In this document: positions 34,162 to 44,833 of the stretch, one piece after another
Layout of the letters: each line of letters starts with the position of its first letter
Position numbering within the stretch: the first letter of the stretch is position 1
Origin: Oasisia sp. SBJ-2009
Lineage: Eukaryota; Annelida; Polychaeta; Sabellida; Siboglinidae
Direction: 5' to 3'
Length of the DNA stretch: 64,000 nucleotides
Assembly (NCBI GenBank): GCA_964017155.1
Contig: OZ024862.1
Span: forward strand, 45,085,462-45,149,461
Position numbers and translations under genes: made by a program
Notes under the pieces: model-generated
What the model was told of the DNA's origin: nothing
Seen by the model: only the letters and a program-made list of their open reading frames with translations
The model's database searches: none

Positions 34162-36274
34162 ATGCGTCGCCAGCACCTGAGAGCTGCGTTGGTCGCGAAA
34201 ATAAGTAATGTAATCGCTGCGCCGATGGCCCTAATACTGGTTCTTGTGTCAATCTACAGTATAAGGGCTGGACAAATTGGTGGTCGTTACAGACGACTTT
34301 CCAAGTGTTCGCTAAAGTGCTTGAATGGAGGAACGTGTAAGCTTAGTTCTAACGGGACAGCGTATTGCCAGTGTCCGCGAGGAACTGATCTCCCGCTTTG
34401 CCACAACGTAACGGTTTGTTCGGCTGGAAAAAACGCAACGTAATCCACAACTTCACAGCCTCAGCTTGGCGCTTCCTGTGCGGTAAAAAGGTTAGGTTCT
34501 GATTCCCCTTGCTCACTCACCGCGAAACACAAACATCCCTGGTGGAGGGTACATCTGGGATTAGTGGTGGCAGTTCGGAGAGTGCAACTAGAGACGAAGG
34601 ATTCTGCAAATGTTTCGTTTGTGGATGTTAAAGTTGGCATCTACCGCGGCGTGTACGGGTTGTGTGAGTACTCAGACAATGTTCGTTTCGTTGGAAGATA
34701 CTACGATTGTCATAACCATTTAGGAGACGTCGTGGCGTTGATAGTAGAACGTGAAAATGTAATGCAGTTGTCGTTGTGCGAAGTGTCCGTTTATGGAGAA
34801 CCTCATCTAGGCTCCCCGTGTTGGAGCAATCCCTGCGGTAATGGGGGAAGTTGCAAGCCAGATGGATGTTATTATATGTGTGTCTGCCCAAAGCGTTGGT
34901 CTGGAACAAACTGCGAAGGAAAGAATGGGGCATACCATGCAGTCACCTTGATGCGAAAGGCTTCCAGTGATGTACCACAATATGTTAATAATACTGTTGA
35001 TGGAAATAGAGAAGATATGATGAGGCATGGCAATGATAACCTATGTTCAGCATCCGCATTATTTACAGATCCATGGTATGCGCTTGGTTTTTCTGCCTGG
35101 ATCGAAATGCGACAGATTTTAATGGTGAATCGCCAGGATTGTTGTTCATTTCGATGTTTTAATACACCGTGACAAGCTATGTGGAGCCAGGCGACATAAC
35201 ATGTAAGGTGTTGCATGGAAATATATCTGGTGTGTTCCTGTTGCTATAGGAAGAATTGTGAACATTACGTTTTACGGTCTTCAGGTCATTTCTTTGTGCG
35301 AAGTGGAAATATATGGTGTCCCAGTGCCATGTCGGAGCAATCCATGCAATAATGGAAAAACGTGTCGCCGAATTGGGAATAACAATTCTTATGAATGTCT
35401 CTGCCCACCTGGTTTCAATGGTTCTAACTGCACTGATGCAATTCCATGCTGGAGTACACCGTGTCACAATGGTGGCTCCTGCCGAAATACCAAAATGCGG
35501 AACGTCTATCAGTGCTTCTGTCCTGGAAACACGACGGGTTCAAATTGTGAAGATTTCAAGCCATGCTGGAGCAATCCGTGTCACAATGGTGGCTCTTGCC
35601 GAAATACTGAAATGTCGAACGTCTATCAGGGCTTCTGCCCTGGAAACACGACGGGTTCAAATTGTGAAGATTTCAAGCCATGCTGGAGCAATCCGTGTCA
35701 CAATGGTGGCTCTTGCCGAAATACTGAAATGTCGAACGTCTATCAGTGCTTCTGTCCTGGAAACACGACGGGTTCAAATTGTGAAGATTTCAAGCCATGC
35801 TGGAGCAATCCGTGCGACAACGGTGGCACTTGCACGGAGAACGATGCTTCTTACACGTGTAAATGCTCGTCGAAATGGACAAGAACAAATTGCAGTCTAG
35901 TGAAAGATCATACTAAAGAACGAAAGGAAGTAAAACAAAAGCCTAAAGAACAAAATGAAGTAAATAAAACAACTAAAGAACAAAACGAAGTAAAACAAAA
36001 GCCTAAAGAACAAAAGAAAGTAACGGGGATGTCTGCGATGATGAAGGTGATTATCGGTACGGCGGTTGGTATAGGCGTTGTGGTTGCTGCAGGATGTGGC
36101 GTAGCTGCCTGTGGTGCGTGTCCGACTAAAAGAGATATAGCAGCAAAATTGGCAGCCGCCAGGGGAATGAAATCAGTAAGATCGAGAGTACAGAGAAGCA
36201 CGGAGTTAGGAGACGACGATGAAGAGGAAGATGAAGAGGAAGATGAAGAGGAAGATGCGGTGTCATCGATTTGA
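34162..36274 (+). pseudogene. EGF-FTP copy 2, inactivated
   Basis: Same domain order as copy 1 with many lesions. CAA to TAA after the first 93 codons (34441-34443). A deletion and rearranged bases near 35150-35170 remove the SYMYN segment of the second lectin-type domain and shift the frame. TCA to TAA in the NMSG codons (about 35205). One EGF repeat has lost a cysteine (YQGFCPG, about 35630). The stalk is longer than in copy 1 (extra KQKPKEQNEVNKTT block), and the transmembrane helix and tail are intact. The upstream region is also cut: deletion at 33970 removes the TATA region. The 3' frame from 35258 stays open for 338 codons only because it is young. Confidence 0.9.
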
Positions 36275-37228
36275 GACTATATTGCAGGATCATTTCTTTA
36301 GCTCTGATTTCGCAGACAACAAAGCTTCAAAACAGGCCTATCTAATGCTGTATATGTATTTATTATAAAACCTGCTATACAAATCATATTGTGACGTGAA
36401 GTGTACATTACCCGTACAGCTGCAGACAGGCCACACTTTACTATTAGTGATCGTAACAGTTTGAAGTTACCCAGGCGTCTGCCAAAGAGTGCCACACCGT
36501 GGAAATTAATCAATGAAATGCTTTGCGTTTTGCTTTGAATTCATTGTTTTACAAGTGGATAAAGAAAGGTGACAGAAGGACAGGAACTGGGCGGACTTTG
36601 AATGATTAAAAGCGTTTCCAGAGACAAACTACTAGAAGACAAATACAATTGATATACCTATCGATTCTTTATGTTAGTAAATGTGTTGGTTTTTGAAATG
36701 TACAAGTGCATAGTATTCAACATGGATAATAACACATTGACGTTGTCAAAAACACTCATTTGAATTACCCGTTATGCTTGTCAAAACATGATTAAATCAC
36801 CGGTGTTCTTTCATGCCTCACGAGACATGACGTTCATTGTAACACACAGTAAAAAAAACTGTATATCTCTGCACAAAAGTCGACCTAGCGTCGTGTTCAA
36901 CATATAGAAAGCACGCACCGTCTGTGTTCTCTTCTACCACTGAGACTCACGTAGTAGCAGTTGGCTGCAAAAGATTATATGACTAGACGACAACAATAAT
37001 GTTTTGGTACAATTAAGCAACACTTGAGATTCAAAGCAAATCCCATAAAGCAAGTGAATTCAGAAGAATGGTTTATCAAGCGTGCGAGTATTGAAGGATG
37101 AATAATAAAGGTAACTATTCTTTGCTTCGAGACGTCACACAATGCACAGCAAGTGACACACAATTAACACAGGCAGACACATTACACAAATAAACACCTA
37201 CTAATCTGTGCATCAACTTATTATTCAC

Positions 37229-37438
37229 TACACCTGGATCGCCATACCTGGATTGTCACACCTGGATCACCACACCTGGATCGCCACACCTGGATCACCA
37301 CACCTGGATCGCCACACCTGGATCACCACACCTGGATCACCACACCTGGATCACACACTTGGATCACCACACCTGGATCACACACCTGGATCACCACACC
37401 TGGATCACCACACCTAGATCACCACACCTGGATCACCC
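37229..37438 (+). repeat. Unit C minisatellite, 14-bp CACCTGGATCAC unit
   Basis: About 15 units, the same array as in units B and D with a few substitutions, ahead of the 37531 exon. Confidence 0.95.
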
Positions 37439-38338
37439 TATGGAAACTGACTGCTAAGCCATTGACGTGATGTCGCTTCTGTCTGAGAGCTTGAGACACT
37501 GTTGTATTCCTTCCGTCCCGCTGCCCATAGGAGCGGCCGTGGCAGGGGCTGAAGGACGGAGACATCGACATGGTGGTGAGCGACCATTTCCCCTGTACGG
37601 CCGACCTCAAGCTCATGGAAGCCGGCTACTTCCTGCAGGCGTGGGGCGGCATCGCCTCGCTGCAGTTCGGTAGGTCACTAGAAGGAGGCGGACTATCTCT
37701 CCCATATCAAACAACTCCAAGCGTTATTACGAATACGAATACATTTATTTCAGGTAAAAGAAAACATATACACTGTGTACATACACACCCATAGCCTCTA
37801 AAAGGTAAATATGTTAAACAATGAGTAGATAAAATTAAATAAGGTTATCCGTTAGATAAGTGTAAAAGTGTAGTATACCAGATAAAAAAAATAATGATCA
37901 ATATGTCTGATTGTATAATAAATATGAATTTATACATTTAGATAAACACAATTTGAAAATAAAAAAGTTAAAAAGTTAATGGATAAAATTAATAAATTGG
38001 TAAGTTGAATAAACAAAACTAATAAAAACACATATGGAAGACATTATATATGTCTTACTAGTGTACAGTATTAAATAAACAAATAAACGCGCCAACATAA
38101 TGATAACAATCATCATAATGTCTTACCAAGTGCTGAATACAATCCTTTGTTCTGACTAAAGCGCTGAACAAAATGTTCATAACTGTATAGCACCGATATA
38201 AATATAAAAAAGCTATTTTTTAAAAGATGCGTCTTAAGCACCATCTTAGACGAAAAGGTAGTGTCACACTGTTTGACTGACGTCAGCATATTGTTCGACA
38301 GTAGAGGGACCACATTAGCGAAAGCTCGTTTTCCGAAC

Positions 38339-38430
38339 TATTTACATGTATGTACACACCCGTGAACAGGACATACGTCCCGGATTTGATGGTGTCAAAA
38401 TAAAGTTTTATTATTATTATTATTATTATT
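38339..38430 (+). mobile_element. Short retro-insertion, unit C
   Basis: Orthologous to 33392-33480 in unit B: same left junction (ttttccgaac|ta) and the same AATAAAGTTTTA(TTA)n end. Unit D lacks it. Confidence 0.6.
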
Positions 38431-40186
38431 GAAGCGTGTGGGTGGCACTTTTAGGAGACCAGCCGAATTTGTGAGACTATTCGAAAGAAGCTCGGATACA
38501 TATTGCGGTGCAAGTCCGTGGAGTGCCTAGAATGTAACCAATATAATTTTTAAACGAAATTCCGACTTGGATTAGTAACCAATGCATGCAATATCGGTGT
38601 TATGTGTTCGTGCTTGATATTTCGCGTCATCAGACGAGCAATAGTGTTCTGAATTATATCCAATGGTATCACAGTTTGTCAAAAACAATTATCCTCCCGT
38701 TTATCTTTTCAACTTGCGAGATTTCTTAGTTGTGTAGTCTTCTTAGACTGAACCAAGAAACCGCCAATGAATTGCGATTTATTTTATCATAGTATCCGCC
38801 ATCCCTTGGCATTGTTTTATTTGCCATTATATCATACAATAACAGCGAATATGTTTAGAATCATTTGAACTCATGTTTGGGTAACATGAAATTGATAATT
38901 TATTTTGCTTGGTAGTTTCACGACTACTAAACTACATAAAATATTCCACAAGCGAGCTACCATGTTGCTATCGATACTGCCAAAGGCTAAGTTGGCTCAT
39001 TCGCAAAATGAATTTGAAATAAGACAATTGAACAAAATCTTCAATCTGGCCTAGCTTGAAACATACCTGCCGTAGTCACGCAGAACCAATGGAAAAGTTC
39101 CAGTGATGGAATTACGACAGTGCACTTAAAGAGCAATGTATCATTCATGTTACATTTTCTCCTTAGGGTTGTCCCTGTTCTGGACGCATGCGCAGAAGGT
39201 TGATCTGACGCTCGGTGACGTTGCACGGCTGCTGTGCGTGAAACCGGCGGCGCTGTGCAGCATGGGGAACAGGAAAGGCGCCATTAAAGTCGGATATGAC
39301 GTCATCTGGGATCCGGAGAATACGTTCAAGGTAGGCAACGATGGGTGACGTTTCGACGTGGGGTACAACTTGATTTTGTGCAGACGAAACATCGCGACAA
39401 TAACAGTCCCGTTCCCATATTCTGCTATATGCTTTTGTTGCTTTATGATGCACACTCACACGTGTACGCTCACGTACATGTACACGCATACTCACGCACG
39501 TAAGCGCGCTCTCGCACTCTGTATTAAAGATTAATGACAAAAGGAGGCTCCATTTAATGCAATCATTTACCTTACCTTAGAATACCTTCCCTTAGGACGG
39601 TTCTGATCGTAGGATGCTGTGTTCCTTCCTCTGTGATCAGTTCTTCGTTTTCGTAATCTAGTAATATGACATCGCGTGTTCCGGTTCTATTGTTAATTAT
39701 TCTTAACGGTACTTCAAAATCATACACAATATTCTGGGTATACCAGAATTTGTCTAGTCATTTGACTTTCTACCGTCGAAGATCAGCGCGAATATGGCCA
39801 AACACATCCGCAATCAAAGTATCAATTATTTGTTTTCTTACAGGTTGAACCGAGTATCATCCAGCACAAGAACAAGGTCGGTGTTACTATGTTACGATCT
39901 ATTTAATAATAAAACTAAACTGTTCATCATGAACATAATTAAAATAATAACAGCTAAACGAGTAATTATAATATAGCTGTATGCGTCTAATTGTGCCATG
40001 TACTACTGTTAATTGATCAACTGCAAATATCTTAAAGTAACCGTAAATATTAAGAACGTCCACGTTTTTAAGTAAGCCAAATTGTTTGAAAGCGTGGGAA
40101 GTGGCTAATTAACATTTAATAGTTAATCAGCAAGTAACATACTTCGTGTAATGTTTGTAAGGACAGTGTTGATTGTTTGTTTGATA

Positions 40187-40313
40187 TTATTTGTTTGTTT
40201 GTTTGTTTGTTTGTTTGTTTGTTTGTTGGTTTGTTTGTTGGTTTGTTTGTTTGTTTGTTTGTTTGTTTGTTTGTTTGTTTGTTTGTTTGTTTGTTTGTTT
40301 GTTTGTTTGTTTG
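40187..40313 (+). repeat. Unit C (TTTG)n microsatellite before a 3' splice site
   Basis: About 31 units with two TTGG interruptions, running to TTTGTGTAG|GTGACACC. It is the longest of the three copies. Confidence 0.9.
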
Positions 40314-41252
40314 TGTAGGTGACACCATACGCCGGTGAGATTCTACGAGGTGTAGTTCAACGGACGGTCGTAGCAGGCGAGACTGTCTTCGAGAACGGGG
40401 CAATATCCGATTCACCCAAAGGTCGGCTAGTCTTTCCGAAGCAGATCGAGATCTGACACTGTAAATAGGATCTATCAATATAGGACTTAATGAGGCATAT
40501 TTTCGATTTATTTGACTTAGGTCTAGTTGACCTTCTATTGCCGTTTACGTGGTGTTTGCTATTTTTCTCGTATATATAAGAAACTACAAGTGTGTAGTAG
40601 CGTTGGCACTGGCTAGAACTTCGGACTGTCGACAAAGAGAATCCGGGGTCGAATTATGGCACTCTACATTGCTCCAGTTCACTCAGCTATATGAATGAGT
40701 ATCCGACAATATTATTTATGTAAACACAGTGGTAGATATGTGTATAAGAATAGTCTTCGCCCATTAATTTAATATGGATGCTTTCCAGAGAAACCAAAAT
40801 GGTGTTCGGTTAAACGGGATTAAAGTTTATACCAAACAATTCTCATATATAAGTATTTTCGTATGGGATTACTTAGCATATACATTATAACTTCAAAGAT
40901 AATGGTTGATACAAAATCAACTACCCGGTTTCTACTCGAAGTCGCTATATTGAAAAATGAATAATTGGACATATGTTGTGTACGCAGTCATAGGCATATT
41001 TAGGGGGGCTTAGTGCAGATTGTGTTTGATATAAGCTTGGGCAAGGGTAGGGTCTTCGGAGACATTCAATTAGCATTGCGCGGTTTTCGTCGTTAAATTT
41101 CCGTGACTTGAAAAATTACGCCAACCAAAAGCAAGTACCACCACTAGACTAAGTATTTCTATCCGTTTAATCGAGTCAAAAACTACCCTGTATATAGGGT
41201 AGTGACGCTCTTTGCGTTACATTTCGCGACATGGTAACCAGCGACTCCATCC

Positions 41253-41260
41253 TATAAATA
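41253..41260 (+). promoter_or_regulatory. TATA box of EGF-FTP copy 3
   Basis: TATAAATA within CCTATAAATAGG, which also fits the MEF2 consensus CTA(A/T)4TAG. It lies 198 bases before the ATG. Upstream, ctgtatatagggtagtgacg is conserved among copies. Confidence 0.55.
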
Positions 41261-41450
41261 GGAAATTAGCATTCCGTTGCCTTGTGGGATAGCACAACCG
41301 GACACGCGGGGTATTATGGGCAATCTAGATATGCTTACGTCATCGATCATTACTGTCGTGTTTTGTTAAATCACGCACCCGCTGACGTCACCAATTTAGG
41401 GTTTACTCAAGAATATTTCCGCCACGATACCACAATAACCTCGAACAATT

Positions 41451-43577
41451 ATGCGTCGCCAGCACCTGAGAGCTGCGTTAGTCGCGAAAATAAGTAATGT
41501 AATCGCTGCGCCGATGGCCCTAATACTGGTTCTTGTGTCAATCTACAGTATAAGGGCTGGACAAATTGGTGGTCGTTACAGACGACTTTCCAAGTGTTCG
41601 CTAAAGTGCTTGAATGGAGGAACGTGTAAGCTTAGTTCTAACGGGACAGCGTATTGCCAGTGTCCGCGAGGAACTGATCTCCCGCTTTGCCACAACGTAA
41701 CGGTTTGGTCGGCTGGAAAAAACGCAATGCAATCCACAATTGCACAGCCTCAGCTTGGCGCTTCCTGTGCTGTTGACAGGTTAGGATCTGATTCCCCTTG
41801 CTCACTCACCGCGAGACACAAACATCCCTGGTGGAGGGTACATCTGGGATTAGTGCTGGGAGTTCGGAGAGTGCAACTAGAGACGAAGGATTCTGCAAAT
41901 GTTTCGTTTGTGGATGTTAAAGTTGGCATCTACCGCGGCGTGTACGGGTTGTGTGAATACTCAAACAATGTTCGTTTCGTTGGAAGATACTACGATTGTC
42001 ATGACCATTTAGGAGACGTCGTGGCGTTGATAGTCGAACGTGAACATGAAATGCAGTTGTCGTTGTGCGAAGTGTCCGTTTATGGAGAACCTCATCTTGG
42101 ATCCCCGTGTTGGAGCAATCCCTGCGCTAATGGGGGAAGTTGCAAGCCAGTTGCATGTTATTATACGTGTGTCTGCCCAAACAGTTGGTCTGGAACAAAC
42201 TGCGAAGGAAAGAATTGGGCATACCATGCAGTCACGTTGATGCGAAAGAATTCCGGCGAACTGCCAAGCCATGCTGATAATATTGTTGATGGAAATAGAG
42301 AAGATATGATGAGGCATGGCAATAATAACCTATGTTCAGCATCCACGTTAATTAGAGATCCATGGTATTTGGTTGGTGTTTCTACCGTGATCGAAATAAG
42401 ACAGATGTTATTGGTGAATCGCCAGGATTGTTGTTCATCGTATATGTATAATTTCGATGTTTTAATTAACGATGCCAAGCTATGTGGAGCCAGGCGACAT
42501 AACATGTCAGGTGTTGCATGGAAATATATCTGGTGTGTTCCTGTTGTTATAGGAAGTGTTGTGCAAATTACGTTTTACGGTCTTCTGGTCATTTCTTTGT
42601 GCGAAGTGGAAATATATGGTGTCCCAGTGCCATGTCGGAGCAATCCATGCAATAATGGAAAAACGTGTCGCCGAATTGGGATTAACAATTCTTACGAATG
42701 TCTCTGCCCACCTGGTTTCAATGGTTCTAACTGCACTGATGCAATTCCATGCTGGAGTACACCGTGTCACAATGGTGGCTCCTGCCGAAATACCAAAATG
42801 CGGAACGTCTATCAGTGCTTCTGTCAAGGTAACACGACGGGTTCAAATTGTGAAGATTTCAAGCCATGCTGGAGCAATCCGTGTCACAATGGTGGCTCTT
42901 GCCGAAATACTGAAATGTCGAACGTCTATCAGTGTTTCTGACCTGGAAACACGACGGGTTCAAATTGTGAAGATTTCAAGCCATGCTGGAGCAATCCGTG
43001 TCACAATGGTGGCTCTTGCCGAAATACTGAAATGTCGAACGTCTATCAGTGCTTCTGTCCTGGAAACACGACGGGTTCAAATTGTGAAGATTTCAAGCCA
43101 TGCTGGAGCAATCCGTGCGACAACGGTGGCACTTGCACGGAGAACGATGCTTCTTACACGTGTAAATGCTCGTCGAAATGGACAGGAACAAATTGCAGTC
43201 TAGTCAAAGATCATACTAAAGAACAAAAGGAAGTAAAACAAAAGCCTAAAGAACAAAATGAAGTAAATAAAACAACTAAAGAACAAAACGAAGTAAAACA
43301 AAAGCCTAAAGAACAAAAGAAAGTAACGGGGATGTCTGCGATGATGAAGGTGATTATCGGTACGGCGGTTGGTATAGGCGTTGTGGTTGCTGCAGGATGT
43401 GGCGTAGCTGCCTGTGGTGCGTGTCCGACTAAAAGAGATATAGCAGCAAAATTGGCAGCCGCCAGGGGAATGAAATCAGTAAGATCGAGAGTACAGAGAA
43501 GCACGGAGTTAGGAGACGACGATGAAGAGGAAGATGAAGAGGAAGATGAAGAGGAAGATGCGGTGTCATCGATTTGA
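41451..43577 (+). pseudogene. EGF-FTP copy 3, single nonsense codon
   Basis: Would encode 708 residues with the full domain order of copy 1. The only obvious lesion is TGT to TGA at 42939-42941, the codon of a Cys in the second CWSNPCHNGG-type EGF repeat; the same frame then stays open to the normal stop at 43575-43577. A neighbouring repeat has CFCQGN for CFCPGN. If translated, the product would be a 496-residue secreted form with signal peptide, both lectin-type domains and about five EGFs but no membrane anchor. The promoter TATA box is intact. Whether this is a pseudogene or a truncated soluble variant cannot be told from sequence. Confidence 0.85.
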
Positions 43578-44531
43578 GACTATATTGCAGGATCATTTCT
43601 TTAGCTATGATTTCGCAGACAACAAAGCTTCAAAACAGGCCTATCTAATGGTGTATATGTATTTATTATAAAACCTGCTATACAAATCATATTGTGACGT
43701 GAAGTGTACATTACCCGTACAGCTGCAGACAGGCCACACTTTACTATTAGTGATCGTAACAGTTTGAAGTTACCCAGGCGTCTGCCAAAGAGTGCAACAC
43801 CGTGGAAATTAATCAATGAAATGCTTTGCGTTTTGTTTTGAATTCATTATTTTACAAGTGGATAAAGAAAGGTGACAGAAGGACAGCAACTGGGCGGACT
43901 TTGAATGATTAAAAGCGTTTCCGGAGACAAACTACTAGAAGACAAATACAATTGATATATCTATCGATTCTTTATGTTAGTAAATGTGTTCGTTTTTGAA
44001 ATGTACAAGTGCATAGTATTCAACATGGATAATAACACATTGACGTTGTCAAAAACACTCATTTGAATTACCCGTTATGCTTGTCAAAACATGATTAAAT
44101 CACCGGTGTTCTTTCATGCCTCACGAGACATGACGTTCATTGTAACACACAGTAAGAAAAACTGTATATCTCTGCACAAAAGTCGACCTAGCGTCGTGTT
44201 CAACATATAGAAAGCACGCACCGTCTGTTTTCTCTTCTACCACTGAGACTCACGTAGTAGCAGTTGGCTGCAAAAGATTATATGACTAGACGACAACAAT
44301 AATGTTTTGGTACAATTAAGCAACACTTGAGATTCAAAGCAAATCCCATAAAGCAAGTGAATTCAGAAGAATGGTTTATCAAGCGTGCGAGTATTGAAGG
44401 ATGAATAATAAAGGTAACTATTCTTTGCTTCGAGACGTCACACAATGCACAGCAAGTGACACACAATTAACACAGGCAGACACATTACACAAATAAACAC
44501 CTACTAATCTGTGCATCAACTTATTATTCAC

Positions 44532-44740
44532 TACACCTGGATCGCCATACCTGGATTGGCACACCTGGATCACCACACCTGGATCGCCACACCCGGATCA
44601 CCACACCTGGATCGCCACACCTGGATCACCACACCTGGATCACCACACCTGGATCACACACTTGGATCACCACACCTGGATCACACACCTGGATCACCAC
44701 ACCTGGATCACCACACCTAGATCACCACACCTGGATCACC
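44532..44740 (+). repeat. Unit D minisatellite, 14-bp CACCTGGATCAC unit
   Basis: About 15 units, almost identical to those of units B and C, ahead of the 44834 exon. Confidence 0.95.
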
Positions 44741-44833
44741 CTATAGAAACTGACTGCTAAGCCATTGACGTGATGTCGCCTCTGTCTGAGAGCTTGAGAC
44801 ACTGTTGTATTCCTTCCGTCCCGCTGCCCATAG

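Larger units (their letters stand above)
37531..40456 (+). pseudogene. Unit C: last four allantoinase exons, damaged
   Basis: Exons at 37531-37669, 39167-39330, 39844-39876 and 40319-40456, each with GT/AG borders and compatible phases (1, 0, 0). The first reads [20 protein letters not shown].., with Leu to Pro and Ala to Gly relative to units B and D. The second has lost nine bases, so YDADFVIWD becomes YDVIWD; this conserved stretch belongs to the beta-rich C-terminal part of cyclic amidohydrolases. The 33-nt and terminal exons are intact. The upstream three-fifths of the enzyme, with the first metal ligands, is absent. A gene fragment, almost surely without enzymatic function. Confidence 0.8.

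Noticed and set aside
41282..41497. 71-codon frame upstream of and overlapping the EGF-FTP start, present in several copies
   Set aside because: It lies in the 5' leader in another frame, with sequence conserved only to the level of the surrounding DNA. A regulatory upstream ORF cannot be excluded, but nothing supports a protein.
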